Shown here piece after piece: positions 18,871 through 27,120 of a stretch of DNA of 64,000 bases. The stretch is from Streptococcus anginosus subsp. whileyi MAS624 (lineage in GTDB: Bacteria; Bacillota; Bacilli; Lactobacillales; Streptococcaceae): positions 350,501 through 414,500 of the forward strand of contig NZ_AP013072.1 of assembly GCF_000478925.1 (NCBI RefSeq). The letters are read 5' to 3'. Under the pieces are notes generated by a model, which was not told where the DNA came from, did not search any database, and saw only the letters and a program-made list of their open reading frames with translations. Position 1 is the stretch's first letter. Each line of letters begins with the position of its first letter. The position numbers were made by a program, and so were the translations under genes.

Positions 18871-20226
18871 ATGAAAGAAGATATGAAAACACAACTATTA
18901 ACCAAAAGTCCTAAAGAACTGTTATTTAAGTTGGCAATTCCCGGAATAATCGGGATGATTGTCATAGGATTGTATCCATTTATGGATGGTGTGTTTGCAG
19001 GATGGCTCATTGGTGATTATGCTATGTCAGCCATTAGTGTATCTATGTCCTTAACGATTATAAATGGAGGAATATCGGCATTGATTGGAGTCGGCAGTGC
19101 CTCAATACTATCAAGAGCAATCGGAAAGGGCGATAAAGAAACGACAGATAAAATATTCGGGAATTTTTGTTACTGGGTAATATTTTTTTCTGTAATTATC
19201 ACGATATTGGGTTTGGTTTTTGCACCTCATTTTTTAGATTTGGTAGGAGCTAAAGGAAATATTAAAGAACTTGGTGTGAGATATTTAAGAATAGTTTTCT
19301 TTGGCTCTATATTTGTGAATTTTGCTCAAGCGGGAAATATGACAATGCGTGGCGAAGGTGCATTAAAGCAATCAATGATGATTATGGGAGCGGGAGCTAT
19401 ATTAAACATTATTTTAGATCCTATTTTTATGAAGTTGATGGGTGAATATGCGATTGAAGGTGCAGCTATTGCAACTGTAATATCTCAAATTGTACAAGCA
19501 ATATTGACATTCCACTATTTTTCAAAGAAAAGTGCTTTTGTAGGGATCCATAAAATTCAAAAATACAAGGCAATTTATAGCGAAATGTTCAGTATAGGAA
19601 GTTCAGCAATGATGATGCAAATTTTATTTGCAGTACAGCAAACATTTTTGTTTAAGCAAGCCTTTGCGTATGGAGGAGATGATTGGGGAATTTTGATGTC
19701 TGCTACAATGCGATTATATATGTTTTCCTTTATTCCACTGTGGGGTATGAGTCAAGGCTTACAACCTGTTATTGGAGCTAATTTCGGAGCAAAACAATAC
19801 GGAAGAGTAAAAGATACGATGAAGATTTTTATGTATGGTGCAACAATTCTTGCAGCAGCTTCATGGATACCATCAATGTTTTGCTCAGAAAAATTACTAT
19901 CATTATTCAGTGTGAGAAGGGAGATTATTGAAGTTGGTGTTGTAAATTTTAAGATGTTTTATTCTACATTCATCTTATATGGAATTATGATTATGACACT
20001 TACATTTTTCCAATCCATAGGAGATGGGAAAAAAGCAGGCATGATTGTAATGCTTAGACAGTTAGTTTTATTTATTCCTGCAATATTACTATTTCCAAAG
20101 GCATTTGGAGCGTCAGCAGTTTGGTGGACAGAACCTATCGTAGACTTTAGTATGATTATGTTTGGGCTGTTTTTAATGCTTAATGAACTTAGGAAAATGG
20201 GAAAACAACAAATTACAAAAAGTTAG
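18871..20226 (+). CDS. MATE family efflux pump
   Basis: A 451-residue protein with about twelve membrane segments in two homologous halves. It starts LLTKSPKELLFKLAIPGIIG and has the MATE stretches PFMDGVFAGWLIGDYAMSAI and NMTMRGEGALKQSMMI, with GMSQGLQPVIGANFGAKQYG in the second half. MATE proteins export cationic drugs or metabolites by Na+ or H+ antiport. It closes the TetR-ECF-MATE operon, giving import and export functions under one regulator. Drug resistance cannot be claimed from sequence. Confidence 0.9.
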   Translation: MKEDMKTQLLTKSPKELLFKLAIPGIIGMIVIGLYPFMDGVFAGWLIGDYAMSAISVSMSLTIINGGISALIGVGSASILSRAIGKGDKETTDKIFGNFCYWVIFFSVIITILGLVFAPHFLDLVGAKGNIKELGVRYLRIVFFGSIFVNFAQAGNMTMRGEGALKQSMMIMGAGAILNIILDPIFMKLMGEYAIEGAAIATVISQIVQAILTFHYFSKKSAFVGIHKIQKYKAIYSEMFSIGSSAMMMQILFAVQQTFLFKQAFAYGGDDWGILMSATMRLYMFSFIPLWGMSQGLQPVIGANFGAKQYGRVKDTMKIFMYGATILAAASWIPSMFCSEKLLSLFSVRREIIEVGVVNFKMFYSTFILYGIMIMTLTFFQSIGDGKKAGMIVMLRQLVLFIPAILLFPKAFGASAVWWTEPIVDFSMIMFGLFLMLNELRKMGKQQITKS

Positions 20227-20305
20227 GTAGCTCAAAAGACAAAAGAAAAAATGAGAAAGGTTTGATGTATGAACATTATTTAACTATAAGGGATGGGTGA
20301 TTAAG

Positions 20306-20398
20306 ATGAAAAAATCTTTATATACAAAAGAAATAAATAATAAAAATTTCTATTTGCCTTATAGTTGTCTATTCTCTCAAACAATTAAATACATCTAA
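20306..20398 (+). CDS. Possible 30-residue leader peptide
   Basis: A short frame MKKSLYTKEINNKNFYLPYS plus ten residues, with AAGGGATGGGTG upstream, ends 25 bases before a strong hairpin/U-tract (20425-20466) that precedes the sigma-like gene. The order small ORF, hairpin, U-tract, gene is that of translational or transcriptional attenuators. Nothing else supports translation, and no known leader peptide was recognised. Confidence 0.3.
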   Translation: MKKSLYTKEINNKNFYLPYSCLFSQTIKYI

Positions 20399-20424
20399 AG
20401 AAAAGGTAAACTCTTTTCAATTCA

Positions 20425-20466
20425 GAGGACATTTTACGCCAAAGTGTAGAAGTCCTCCTTTTTTTA
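20425..20466 (+). terminator. Hairpin with U-tract before the sigma-like gene
   Basis: GAGGAC (20425-20430) and GTCCTC (20452-20457) with inner pairing, followed by CTTTTTTTATT. A clearly related copy stands at 49,105-49,146 before the second sigma-like gene. Confidence 0.7.
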
Positions 20467-20511
20467 TTCTCAAAAAGCAAAAACAGAGAGCAGAAAAAGG
20501 AGGATAGCACA

Positions 20512-20928
20512 ATGGGTAAAAAAGAATATTACATCTATGTTAGAGGGAAAGCTGTACCTGTAAGTGAAGAAGTCTACAAAGCCTATTGGAAGATAACAGA
20601 GCATGAAAAATATCTCCAAAGAAAAGATTGGAAGTATAATGTACTTCCCTTTTCTGTATTTGATTATGACGGACATTTTATAGATAACATCGTAGATGAA
20701 AGCATTGATATTGAAAAAATTGTAGAAGTAAAAATGCAAATCGAAGAACTGAATAAGGCATTAAATTCTCTTACAGAAGAAGAAAGGGACATCATTACTG
20801 CCATATTTTTCAGAGAGGAGAGTTTACGGTCTATCGGAGAAAGAAAAAACAGAAGCTATCAGGCAATCGGAAAAAGGAGGGATAAGATTTTAGAGAAATT
20901 AAGAAAACTTTTAGAAGATAAATTCTAA
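20512..20928 (+). CDS. Sigma-70-like (region 4) regulator of the nested element
   Basis: A 138-residue protein: an N-terminal stretch KKEYYIYVRGKAVPVSEEVY followed by WKITEHEKYLQRKDW, then DGHFIDNIVDES, and a C-terminal sigma region-4-like helix-turn-helix (LTEEERDIITAIFFREESLR … SYQAIGKRRDKILEKLRKLL). Proteins of this type, like Orf7 of Tn916, sit near mobilization or excision genes of Firmicute elements and are thought to control them. A near relative at 49,185-49,601 in the outer ICE carries a nonsense codon; here the same position is an intact Trp codon. Confidence 0.8.
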   Translation: MGKKEYYIYVRGKAVPVSEEVYKAYWKITEHEKYLQRKDWKYNVLPFSVFDYDGHFIDNIVDESIDIEKIVEVKMQIEELNKALNSLTEEERDIITAIFFREESLRSIGERKNRSYQAIGKRRDKILEKLRKLLEDKF

Positions 20929-20950
20929 AAAATGCTGAAAGGTTAAGTAT

Positions 20951-20985
20951 CAAAGAAAGGTGCTTAGCCTTTCTTTGTTTGGAAC
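20951..20985 (+). terminator. Perfect 10-bp hairpin before the DUF3847 gene
   Basis: CAAAGAAAGG (20951-20960) and CCTTTCTTTG (20968-20977) around a 7-base loop, then TTTGG. U-tract is short. Lies between the sigma-like gene and the mobilization module. Confidence 0.6.
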
Positions 20986-21014
20986 GCAACAATATTGAAA
21001 TGGAGGAAATTAAA

Positions 21015-21389
21015 ATGAAAGAGTTAGAAAAAGCGATTGATCAATTGAAAAAAGAAAACGACAAAATAGAAAAGGCACAAAACAGAGCAAAGTTACTCAA
21101 TCAAAAGATAAACAAACTTAAAAGGAATGCTGAAACAAAAAGAAAGGTACAAAAAGGTGGAGTATTTGAAGCCTTTGAAAGAGAAATTACAGGTATGCAG
21201 GAAGAAACAAATAATGATTTAATCTATGCCTTTTTAGATTATGTGCTTTCCGATAATCGAAATAGAGAAAAGCTAAAAGAACTTACAGAAATTCATTTAA
21301 GAGAAAAAGGGAGTGTCTTTGAAGAAAACTTAAATATTGAAGATGAAAATATAGAAGATGATTTTGAAGAAATTACAGATGAAGAATAG
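21015..21389 (+). CDS. DUF3847-like mobilization accessory protein
   Basis: About 124 residues from ATG 21015 (GGAGGAAATT upstream). The first half is a coiled coil (MKELEKAIDQLKKENDKIEK …), with a conserved-looking KVQKGGVFEAFEREI in the middle and a very acidic C-terminus. DUF3847 proteins are found just upstream of MobA/MobL relaxases, as here, and may be part of the relaxosome. Function untested. A frame-compatible start at 20979 lacks a ribosome-binding site. Confidence 0.7.
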   Translation: MKELEKAIDQLKKENDKIEKAQNRAKLLNQKINKLKRNAETKRKVQKGGVFEAFEREITGMQEETNNDLIYAFLDYVLSDNRNREKLKELTEIHLREKGSVFEENLNIEDENIEDDFEEITDEE

Positions 21390-21439
21390 GTAAGATATAA
21401 AAATGAATATGGAAATTGGGATATGGCAGAGTGAGAAAT

Positions 21440-21660
21440 AGTTTAACACTTTGCTTTTTTGTGGATTTGAAAATCTACAAAAAGCAAAGTTCACAGGGGA
21501 CTAAGGGGGAGTAGCCCCCTTGAACAAATAAAAATGCTTTAGCGTTTTTGTTTCCTTAGCGGAGCTAATAGCTTTCCGCAGGAACGCAAAGCACCGAATG
21601 TAGTCGGTGTATCTTTGCGCCCTTTGAAAAAGGGAGCGAAGATACCACCTGAACATTAGG
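21440..21660. other. Candidate oriT of the nested element
   Basis: About 315 bases between DUF3847 and the relaxase contain no gene but several inverted repeats: a ~20-bp near-perfect one (21448-21468 with 21471-21490), AAGGGGG-AGTAG-CCCCCTT (21503-21521), AGCTAATAGCT (near 21560) and CACCGA/TCGGTG (near 21590-21611). Placement just upstream of a MobA/MobL gene and the GGGGGAGTAGCCCCC-like motif fit the transfer origins of MobQ-type elements. The nick site cannot be pinpointed. Confidence 0.55.
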
Positions 21661-21705
21661 ATAGCAAAATTCCAAAATTGAAAACAGACAAAGGAGAAAA
21701 AGACA

Positions 21706-23346
21706 ATGGAAATCAAAAGTTTGCATACCCATGTAGATATTGTGGCAAGGTCAAAAGGAGCAAGCGTGATTGCAAAAGCTGCATATAATGCAAGAGATAA
21801 GCTACAAGATGAATACTATGGAAAAACACATGACTATTCTAAAAAAACAGACCTTGTATTCTCAAAAATATTCTTGCCGGAACATATCCCAAAAGAGTTT
21901 TCTAATAGAGAATACCTATGGAATGAAGTTGAGAAAATCGAAAAAAGTAAAAATTCACAACTTGCAAGAAATCTACTCTTTGAACTGCCAAGAGAATTAA
22001 ATGAAGAAGATAGAATAAAACTCATCAGTGAGTTTATAGAAGAAAACTTTACTTCTAAAGGTATGATAGCAGACTGTAATATTCATAATCCGCCGGCAAG
22101 CGATCATGAAGAACAACCACACGCCCATATCTTACTTACCCTAAGAGAAATGGATAGGGAGGGAAAATGGAAACCGAAATGCAGAAAAGAATATATCCTT
22201 GATGAAAATGGAGAAAAGATAAAACTGAAAAGCGGAAACTATAAATCAAGAAAAGTAAATCTGAATGATTGGAACGAACCTGACAAAGCAAAAGAGTGGA
22301 GAGAAAACTTTTCAAAGAAAGCAAACGAATATTTAGCAAGGAACAACATAGATAAAAGGATAGATCCACGCACCTTTGAAGAACAAGGCAGAGAAGAACT
22401 TCCGCAAATCCATTTAGGAACAAGCAGTTACCAAATGGAGAAAAAAGGCATACAGACAGAAAGAGGAAACCAAAACAGAAAAATCATTGCCTTGAATTTA
22501 GAATTTAAGAAATTAAAAGAGGAGCTATCCAAACTTACATCTTGGATAGGTTCGTTACTTGGAAGTCTGCAAGTAAAATATGAGCAGTACAAACAGGAGA
22601 AGAAAGAAGAATATGAGAACAAAGCGGAACTCTTTAATCTCTATGAGTACATCAGTATTTATTATGACTTACAGGGAGAAAAAGCAAGAAAGTTAAACCC
22701 CTATGCAAGCAACAAAAAGATAGGAGCAGACCTAAGACGATTTTCAAAGGCAAGGATATATCTGAAAGACAACAATCTTAAAACCATAGCCGACCTACAA
22801 GAAAAGATAAGCACGTTACAATCCCAAAATAAGAAGATTAGTCAAGACATCAAGGCGAAAACCACAAGAATAGAAAACTTAAATAAATGCTTTATCTATG
22901 CAGACATCATCAAGGATAACAAACAAGTCTTTGAGGAATGGAACAGTAAATCCCTATTCAAAGACAGCTTTTACAATTCCCATAAAGATGAGATAGATAA
23001 ATACAAAAGAGCAAGGGCAATCCTTGAAAAGATAACAGGTTCATCGGCTATCAAGATAAAGGACTGGAAAAAAGAAATCCAAAGCCTTGAAAGTGAAATA
23101 TCGAAACTCAACAGACAATCACAATCAATCAAAGAAGAGTACGAAAGTATCAACCATATCAAGTATGCAGTCAAAACGGTCAATGAGGATTATGGCATAG
23201 ACCTATCCATTGAGATTGACAAGGCAATTAAGAGAGGAGAAAAACCAAGTGTCATTGCACAGATTAAGAAATATCAGGAGCAACAAGAAGCCTACGAAAA
23301 ACGAAAGGAAAGGACAAAGGACTATTACAGGAAGGACGAAAGATGA
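21706..23346 (+). CDS. MobA/MobL family relaxase (MobQ type)
   Basis: A 546-residue relaxase. The N-terminus KSLHTHVDIVARSKGASVIA and AAYNARDKLQDEYYG are the MobA/MobL start, with the catalytic tyrosine in this first part; the metal-binding His motif is HAHILLTLREMDREGKW near residue 145. A long coiled-coil C-terminal half follows. It nicks oriT and pilots the strand into a conjugation channel supplied by a helper. Likely oriT lies directly upstream. It is intact, unlike the relaxase of the surrounding ICE. Confidence 0.9.
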   Translation: MEIKSLHTHVDIVARSKGASVIAKAAYNARDKLQDEYYGKTHDYSKKTDLVFSKIFLPEHIPKEFSNREYLWNEVEKIEKSKNSQLARNLLFELPRELNEEDRIKLISEFIEENFTSKGMIADCNIHNPPASDHEEQPHAHILLTLREMDREGKWKPKCRKEYILDENGEKIKLKSGNYKSRKVNLNDWNEPDKAKEWRENFSKKANEYLARNNIDKRIDPRTFEEQGREELPQIHLGTSSYQMEKKGIQTERGNQNRKIIALNLEFKKLKEELSKLTSWIGSLLGSLQVKYEQYKQEKKEEYENKAELFNLYEYISIYYDLQGEKARKLNPYASNKKIGADLRRFSKARIYLKDNNLKTIADLQEKISTLQSQNKKISQDIKAKTTRIENLNKCFIYADIIKDNKQVFEEWNSKSLFKDSFYNSHKDEIDKYKRARAILEKITGSSAIKIKDWKKEIQSLESEISKLNRQSQSIKEEYESINHIKYAVKTVNEDYGIDLSIEIDKAIKRGEKPSVIAQIKKYQEQQEAYEKRKERTKDYYRKDER

Positions 23347-23427
23347 AGTCCCGAAATGGGATAACATCGTAAATAGGATAAGCAGACGCACTGTTTCGGT
23401 GCATAAGAGGAACGAAAGGAGAGAAAA

Positions 23428-24141
23428 ATGGCAGATAAAAGAATGTTTTCACTAAAGATAGTAGATAGCGATTTATTTTTAGATATGCCCCTCAGTAGCC
23501 AATGCCTGTACTTTCACTTGTCAATGAGAGCAGATGATGACGGCTTTGTAAATAACCCCAAGAAAATCATCAAAATTATCGGAGCGAATGAAGATGACCT
23601 GAAAATACTTATTGCCAAAGGCTTTGTGATTGTCTTTGAACAAGGAATTATCGTCATTACCCATTGGAAAATCAACAACTTTATCCGTAAAGACAGATAT
23701 AAACCGACCTTATATGAAAACGAGGTGCAGAGCCTATCCCAAACTAAAAACGGAATGTATATCAAAGAGGTTGGTTGTCATTTGGTTGACCAAAGGTTGA
23801 CAAGTGGTCAACCCAGTATAGATAAGGGTAGATTAGATAAGGTTAGTATAGATAAGGGGAGAGAAGAAAGCACCCCGCCCCCTAATTCAAAAAAATATGG
23901 AGAATATCAAAACATTATCCTTACAGACGAACAATATAAGGCATTACAAGAAAAGCTACAAAGTCATACCGACACGATGATTGAAAAACTGTCAAGGTAT
24001 ATCAAGAGTACCGGAAAGACATATCAAGACCACTATGTAACTATCCTTAATTGGTATGAACAGGATAAAGAAAAACTATCACAGAAAAAGACCGGCAAGA
24101 TTCCAACTTTTGAAGATTATGACAAGGGGGAACATTTATAG
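23428..24141 (+). CDS. Replication initiator (DnaD/replisome-organizer-like) of the nested element
   Basis: A 237-residue protein. The N-terminus ADKRMFSLKIVDSDLFLDMP, with SSQCLYFHLSMRADDDGFV, matches phage-like replisome organizers and initiators with a winged-helix domain. The middle encodes short repeats (SIDKGRLDKVSIDKG) caused by DNA repeats. The C-terminal YIKSTGKTYQDHYVTILNWY … YDKGEHL is the same domain as in the ICE initiator at 10,402-11,181, so the two elements share a replication module part. Start 23428 has GGAGAG upstream. Confidence 0.75.
   Translation: MADKRMFSLKIVDSDLFLDMPLSSQCLYFHLSMRADDDGFVNNPKKIIKIIGANEDDLKILIAKGFVIVFEQGIIVITHWKINNFIRKDRYKPTLYENEVQSLSQTKNGMYIKEVGCHLVDQRLTSGQPSIDKGRLDKVSIDKGREESTPPPNSKKYGEYQNIILTDEQYKALQEKLQSHTDTMIEKLSRYIKSTGKTYQDHYVTILNWYEQDKEKLSQKKTGKIPTFEDYDKGEHL
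23773..23857. repeat. Iteron-like repeats inside the nested initiator gene
   Basis: GGTTG/GGTCA motifs start at 23773, 23784, 23795 and 23806, exactly 11 bases apart (one helical turn), followed by three GATAAGG copies at 23821, 23836 and 23851, 15 bases apart. The 11-bp period is out of codon register. The block is a good candidate for the initiator binding site and origin. Confidence 0.65.
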
Positions 24142-24316
24142 CTATCATACAAGGCGGTGTAAAGGCATTTTTAGAGCGTTAAGACTAAAAGAGGTATCAA
24201 AGTGTACCTAAGATAAAAATTAAGCTTTAAAACTCAACTTGAAGGAAATTAGCAGATGAAAAATATTGATAGGTTTGGTATAATTAAATATTATTATGAG
24301 TGAGGAGGTATGACCT

Positions 24317-25432
24317 TTGGATAATAAAGAGCTGTCTATCACAAGTGATAGTGAGTATAAAAAGCTATTGTCAGAGTTAAAAGAGAAAGTAAGAAGTAGC
24401 CAACTTAAAGCTGCAATAAAGGTAAATTATGAGTTGTTAGATTTATATTGGACTTTGGGAGAATACATTGTAAAAAATAAAGAACAACATTCATGGGGAG
24501 ATGCCTTTATAAAATCGTTAGCTAAAGATTTACAAAAAGAATTTCCTGATATGAAAGGTTTTTCTGAAACAAATATTAAGTATATCAGAAGATGGTATTC
24601 ATTTTATATAAAAGGGCTACAAGGTGTAGCCAAAATAGAAAATAACGACAGAAATTCAAAAGGACTACAGCCTGTAGCCCAATTTGATGAAAGAGTTATC
24701 AACCATATTAAACAGATACCTTGGGGACATAATCAAAGGATAATAAATAAGTGCAAGACCATTGATGAAGCCATCTATTATGTTGATAAAACTATTGAGA
24801 ACGGATGGAGTAGGAATGTACTTGTACATCAAATTGAAAGTGGATTATATGGCAGGGAAGGAAAATCTATAACAAACTTTGAAAAAAGGTTACCCGCTTT
24901 GCAATCAGATCTTGCAAGACAGACATTAAAAGATCCATATAATTTTGATTTTCTTACCATTCGTGAAGGATATGATGAAAGGGAACTTCAAAAAGAACTG
25001 GTTGATAAGATTTCTGATTTTTTACTTGAACTTGGCGAGGGATTTGCCTACATAGGCAAAGAATATCACATAAATATAAATGGGGATGATTTTTATATTG
25101 ATTTACTGTTTTACAATTTGAAACTCCATTCTTACATTGTTATAGAACTGAAAGCGGAGAAGTTTAAGCCGGAACATTTAGGACAGCTTAATTTCTATGT
25201 AACAGCAGTGAATAGAGAGCTAAAAACTGATAGAGATAATGCTACGATTGGACTTCTTATTTGCAAAGATAAAAACGATGTCGTTTGTGAATATTCATTA
25301 GAACAAATATCGCAACCTATAGGTATAAGCAAATATGAGATTACTAAATTACTTGAAGCAGAATATAAGAGCAGTTTGCCGAGTATTGAAGAAATAGAGA
25401 AAAAGATCAAAGAAATAGATACGGATAATTAA
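24317..25432 (+). CDS. DUF1016/YhcG-type PD-(D/E)XK nuclease domain protein
   Basis: A 371-residue protein starting with TTG at 24317 (AGGAGG 8 bases upstream). The N-terminal half is helical, with NYELLDLYWTLGEYIV and FSETNIKYIRRWYSFY, the DUF1016 N-terminal DNA-binding domain. The C-terminal half holds the nuclease core: DDFYIDLLFYNLKLHSYIVI, then the ELKAEKFKPEHLGQLNFYV motif with the E-x-K pair. Such proteins are spread by mobile elements and may be defence or DNA-processing enzymes; role not established. It is followed by a good terminator. Confidence 0.82.
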   Translation: MDNKELSITSDSEYKKLLSELKEKVRSSQLKAAIKVNYELLDLYWTLGEYIVKNKEQHSWGDAFIKSLAKDLQKEFPDMKGFSETNIKYIRRWYSFYIKGLQGVAKIENNDRNSKGLQPVAQFDERVINHIKQIPWGHNQRIINKCKTIDEAIYYVDKTIENGWSRNVLVHQIESGLYGREGKSITNFEKRLPALQSDLARQTLKDPYNFDFLTIREGYDERELQKELVDKISDFLLELGEGFAYIGKEYHININGDDFYIDLLFYNLKLHSYIVIELKAEKFKPEHLGQLNFYVTAVNRELKTDRDNATIGLLICKDKNDVVCEYSLEQISQPIGISKYEITKLLEAEYKSSLPSIEEIEKKIKEIDTDN

Positions 25433-25462
25433 AAACATCAAAAAAATGAATAAATATTGGCT

Positions 25463-25500
25463 AATGACGATTGGAAAAAATCACTAATCGTCATTTTTTA
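25463..25500 (+). terminator. Terminator after the DUF1016 gene / before tnpW
   Basis: AATGACGATT (25463-25472) and AATCGTCATT (25486-25495), perfect 10-bp arms, then TTTTTA. Confidence 0.8.
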
Positions 25501-25516
25501 TTGCAAAGGAGAGAAT

Positions 25517-25702
25517 ATGCAAGAAAAAAGAAATGAACAAACTACAGGAACAAAGACGATAAAGAAGATTGGAAAGACCACTTATGAGGTGATTGTCCAT
25601 TTTAATGATAAAAGCAGTGAAACTATGCAGGATAAACTAAAAAGGATAATGTTGAGGGAATTTCGGAGAAAATCGGACGAAAAAAAAGATGATTTTGATT
25701 AA
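25517..25702 (+). CDS. TnpW-like transposon protein
   Basis: A 61-residue basic protein from ATG 25517 (AAAGGAGAG upstream) reading MQEKRNEQTTGTKTIKKIGK, then TTYEVIVHFNDKSSETMQDK and a basic end. The pattern is that of TnpW, a small protein of Tn4451-like elements found at the end opposite the recombinase; function unknown. It ends about 25 bases from the right border of the nested element, which fits that placement. Confidence 0.7.
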   Translation: MQEKRNEQTTGTKTIKKIGKTTYEVIVHFNDKSSETMQDKLKRIMLREFRRKSDEKKDDFD

Positions 25703-25727
25703 AAAGTCCTTGACAAGTAGCAACAGG

Positions 25728-26526
25728 AAAAACAGCAAAATCTATTCTTATTTCTTGTGGTGCAAGGCTTGCTCCCTTTGATATTCAGGAACTTCGGGAA
25801 TTGATGAAAGAAGATGAACTTGAGCTTGATACACTGGGGGATAGAAAGACAGCACTCTTTGTTATTATCTCCGATACCGATGATACCTTTAACTTTGTAG
25901 TGTCCATTATGTATTCTCAGTTATTTAATCTCTTGTGTGATAAGGCGGATGATGTGTATGGCGGTAGACTTCCTGTTCATGTAAGATGCCTCCTTGATGA
26001 GTTTGCAAATATTGGTTTAATCCCAAAGTTTGAGAAGTTAATTGCAACCATCAGAAGTAGAGAAATTTCAGCAAGTATTATCTTACAGACTCAGTCGCAG
26101 CTAAAGGCAATATATAAGGACAATGCTGATACAATCGTAGGTAACTGTGATAGTACCTTGTTTCTTGGTGGCAAGGAGAAAACTACGCTAAAAGAATTGT
26201 CTGAAACACTGGGAAAAGAAACTATCGATCTGTATAACACGTCGGAAACAAGGTCAAATCAAAAGAGCTTTGGTTTAAACTATCAAAAGACTGGTAAGGA
26301 ACTGATGAGTCAAGATGAGATTACTGTAATGGACGGTGGTAAATGTATCTTTCAGCTTAGAGGTGTCAGACCATTTCTATCAGACAAATTCGATATTACA
26401 AAGCACAAGAATTATAAGCTCCTTGAGGATTATGACAAGAAGAATTTGTTTGACATAGAAAGCTATATGAAGCGAAAAGGAAAAGCAAAATTAAATAGAG
26501 AAACGGTTATTACAAGAATGCAGTAA
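25728..26526 (+). pseudogene. virD4: VirD4/TcpA coupling protein, 3' half (with an extra base)
   Basis: From the right border the sequence codes for GKTAK, then one frame down for SILISCGARLAPFDIQELRE and on to 26526. The change of frame at 25740 looks like one extra T (AAAATTCT where AAATCT is expected). This half holds Walker B (CLLDEFANIGLIPKFEKLIA), the arginine-rich TIRSREISASIILQTQSQLK and the C-terminal ISDTDD/QLRGVRPF regions. Precise excision of the nested element would rejoin it to 12,508-13,494 as a protein of about 594 residues, but the extra base would still have to be repaired. An internal start at 25801/25804 would give only a partial domain. Confidence 0.85.
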
Positions 26527-26626
26527 GTCTTAAAAAGATTTGCTGTTTTTTTATTCAAAATCAGGAGGCAAGATGATAAGGATCAGAAGTCCCACTTAAA
26601 CGAAAACTAAATAGTAAGAGTATCAG

Positions 26627-26665
26627 CGATTGGAAAAGTAATACTTCTGGTCGCTTTTTTTATTG
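26627..26665 (+). terminator. Hairpin with U-tract before ssb
   Basis: AGCGAT and GGTCGCT arms around an AT-rich loop, followed by TTTTTTTATT. Same design as the other module-boundary hairpins. Confidence 0.6.
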
Positions 26666-26690
26666 AAATGAAAAGGAGAAATTTAAAAAG

Positions 26691-27002
26691 ATGAAACAAG
26701 AAATGATTAACATCAACGCCAACTTAGTGGCGGAACCAACTTTTTCAAACTTTGAAAAAGATGGAGAAATGGTAGAAGTTGCAAACTTCACGCTTGTAAA
26801 AAAGTACGGAAAGGGAAAGGAGTACATCAACTGTGCAGCCTATGGAGAAAAAGCAGAGAAGGCAAAAGCCTTTGAGAAAGGCGATTTGATTCATATCTTC
26901 GGCTACTTTAAGAAGCGTGAAAAAGAGGGAAAGACTTACAAAAACTTTGTAGTGAAGTCATATAACAAGATTGAAAAGAAAGAAGAAAACGAGGAGGAAT
27001 AA
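26691..27002 (+). CDS. Single-stranded DNA-binding protein, conjugation type
   Basis: A 103-residue OB-fold protein. MININANLVAEPTFSNFEKD, VANFTLVKKYGKGKEYINCA and GDLIHIFGYFKKREKEGKTY are the beta strands of an SSB-like core. The acidic end (KKEENEEE) resembles the SSB C-terminal tail. In Tn1549-type elements this gene lies between virD4 and maff2. It would coat transferred single strands or support element replication. Confidence 0.82.
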   Translation: MKQEMININANLVAEPTFSNFEKDGEMVEVANFTLVKKYGKGKEYINCAAYGEKAEKAKAFEKGDLIHIFGYFKKREKEGKTYKNFVVKSYNKIEKKEENEEE

Positions 27003-27120
27003 CTTATGGCATTTTTTACACAGGCAGTTAATGTATTAAAGATTTTGGTTATGGCAGTAGGTGCAGGACTTGGAGCATGGGGCGTCATCAATCTTATGGA
27101 AGGTTACGGTAACGACAATC

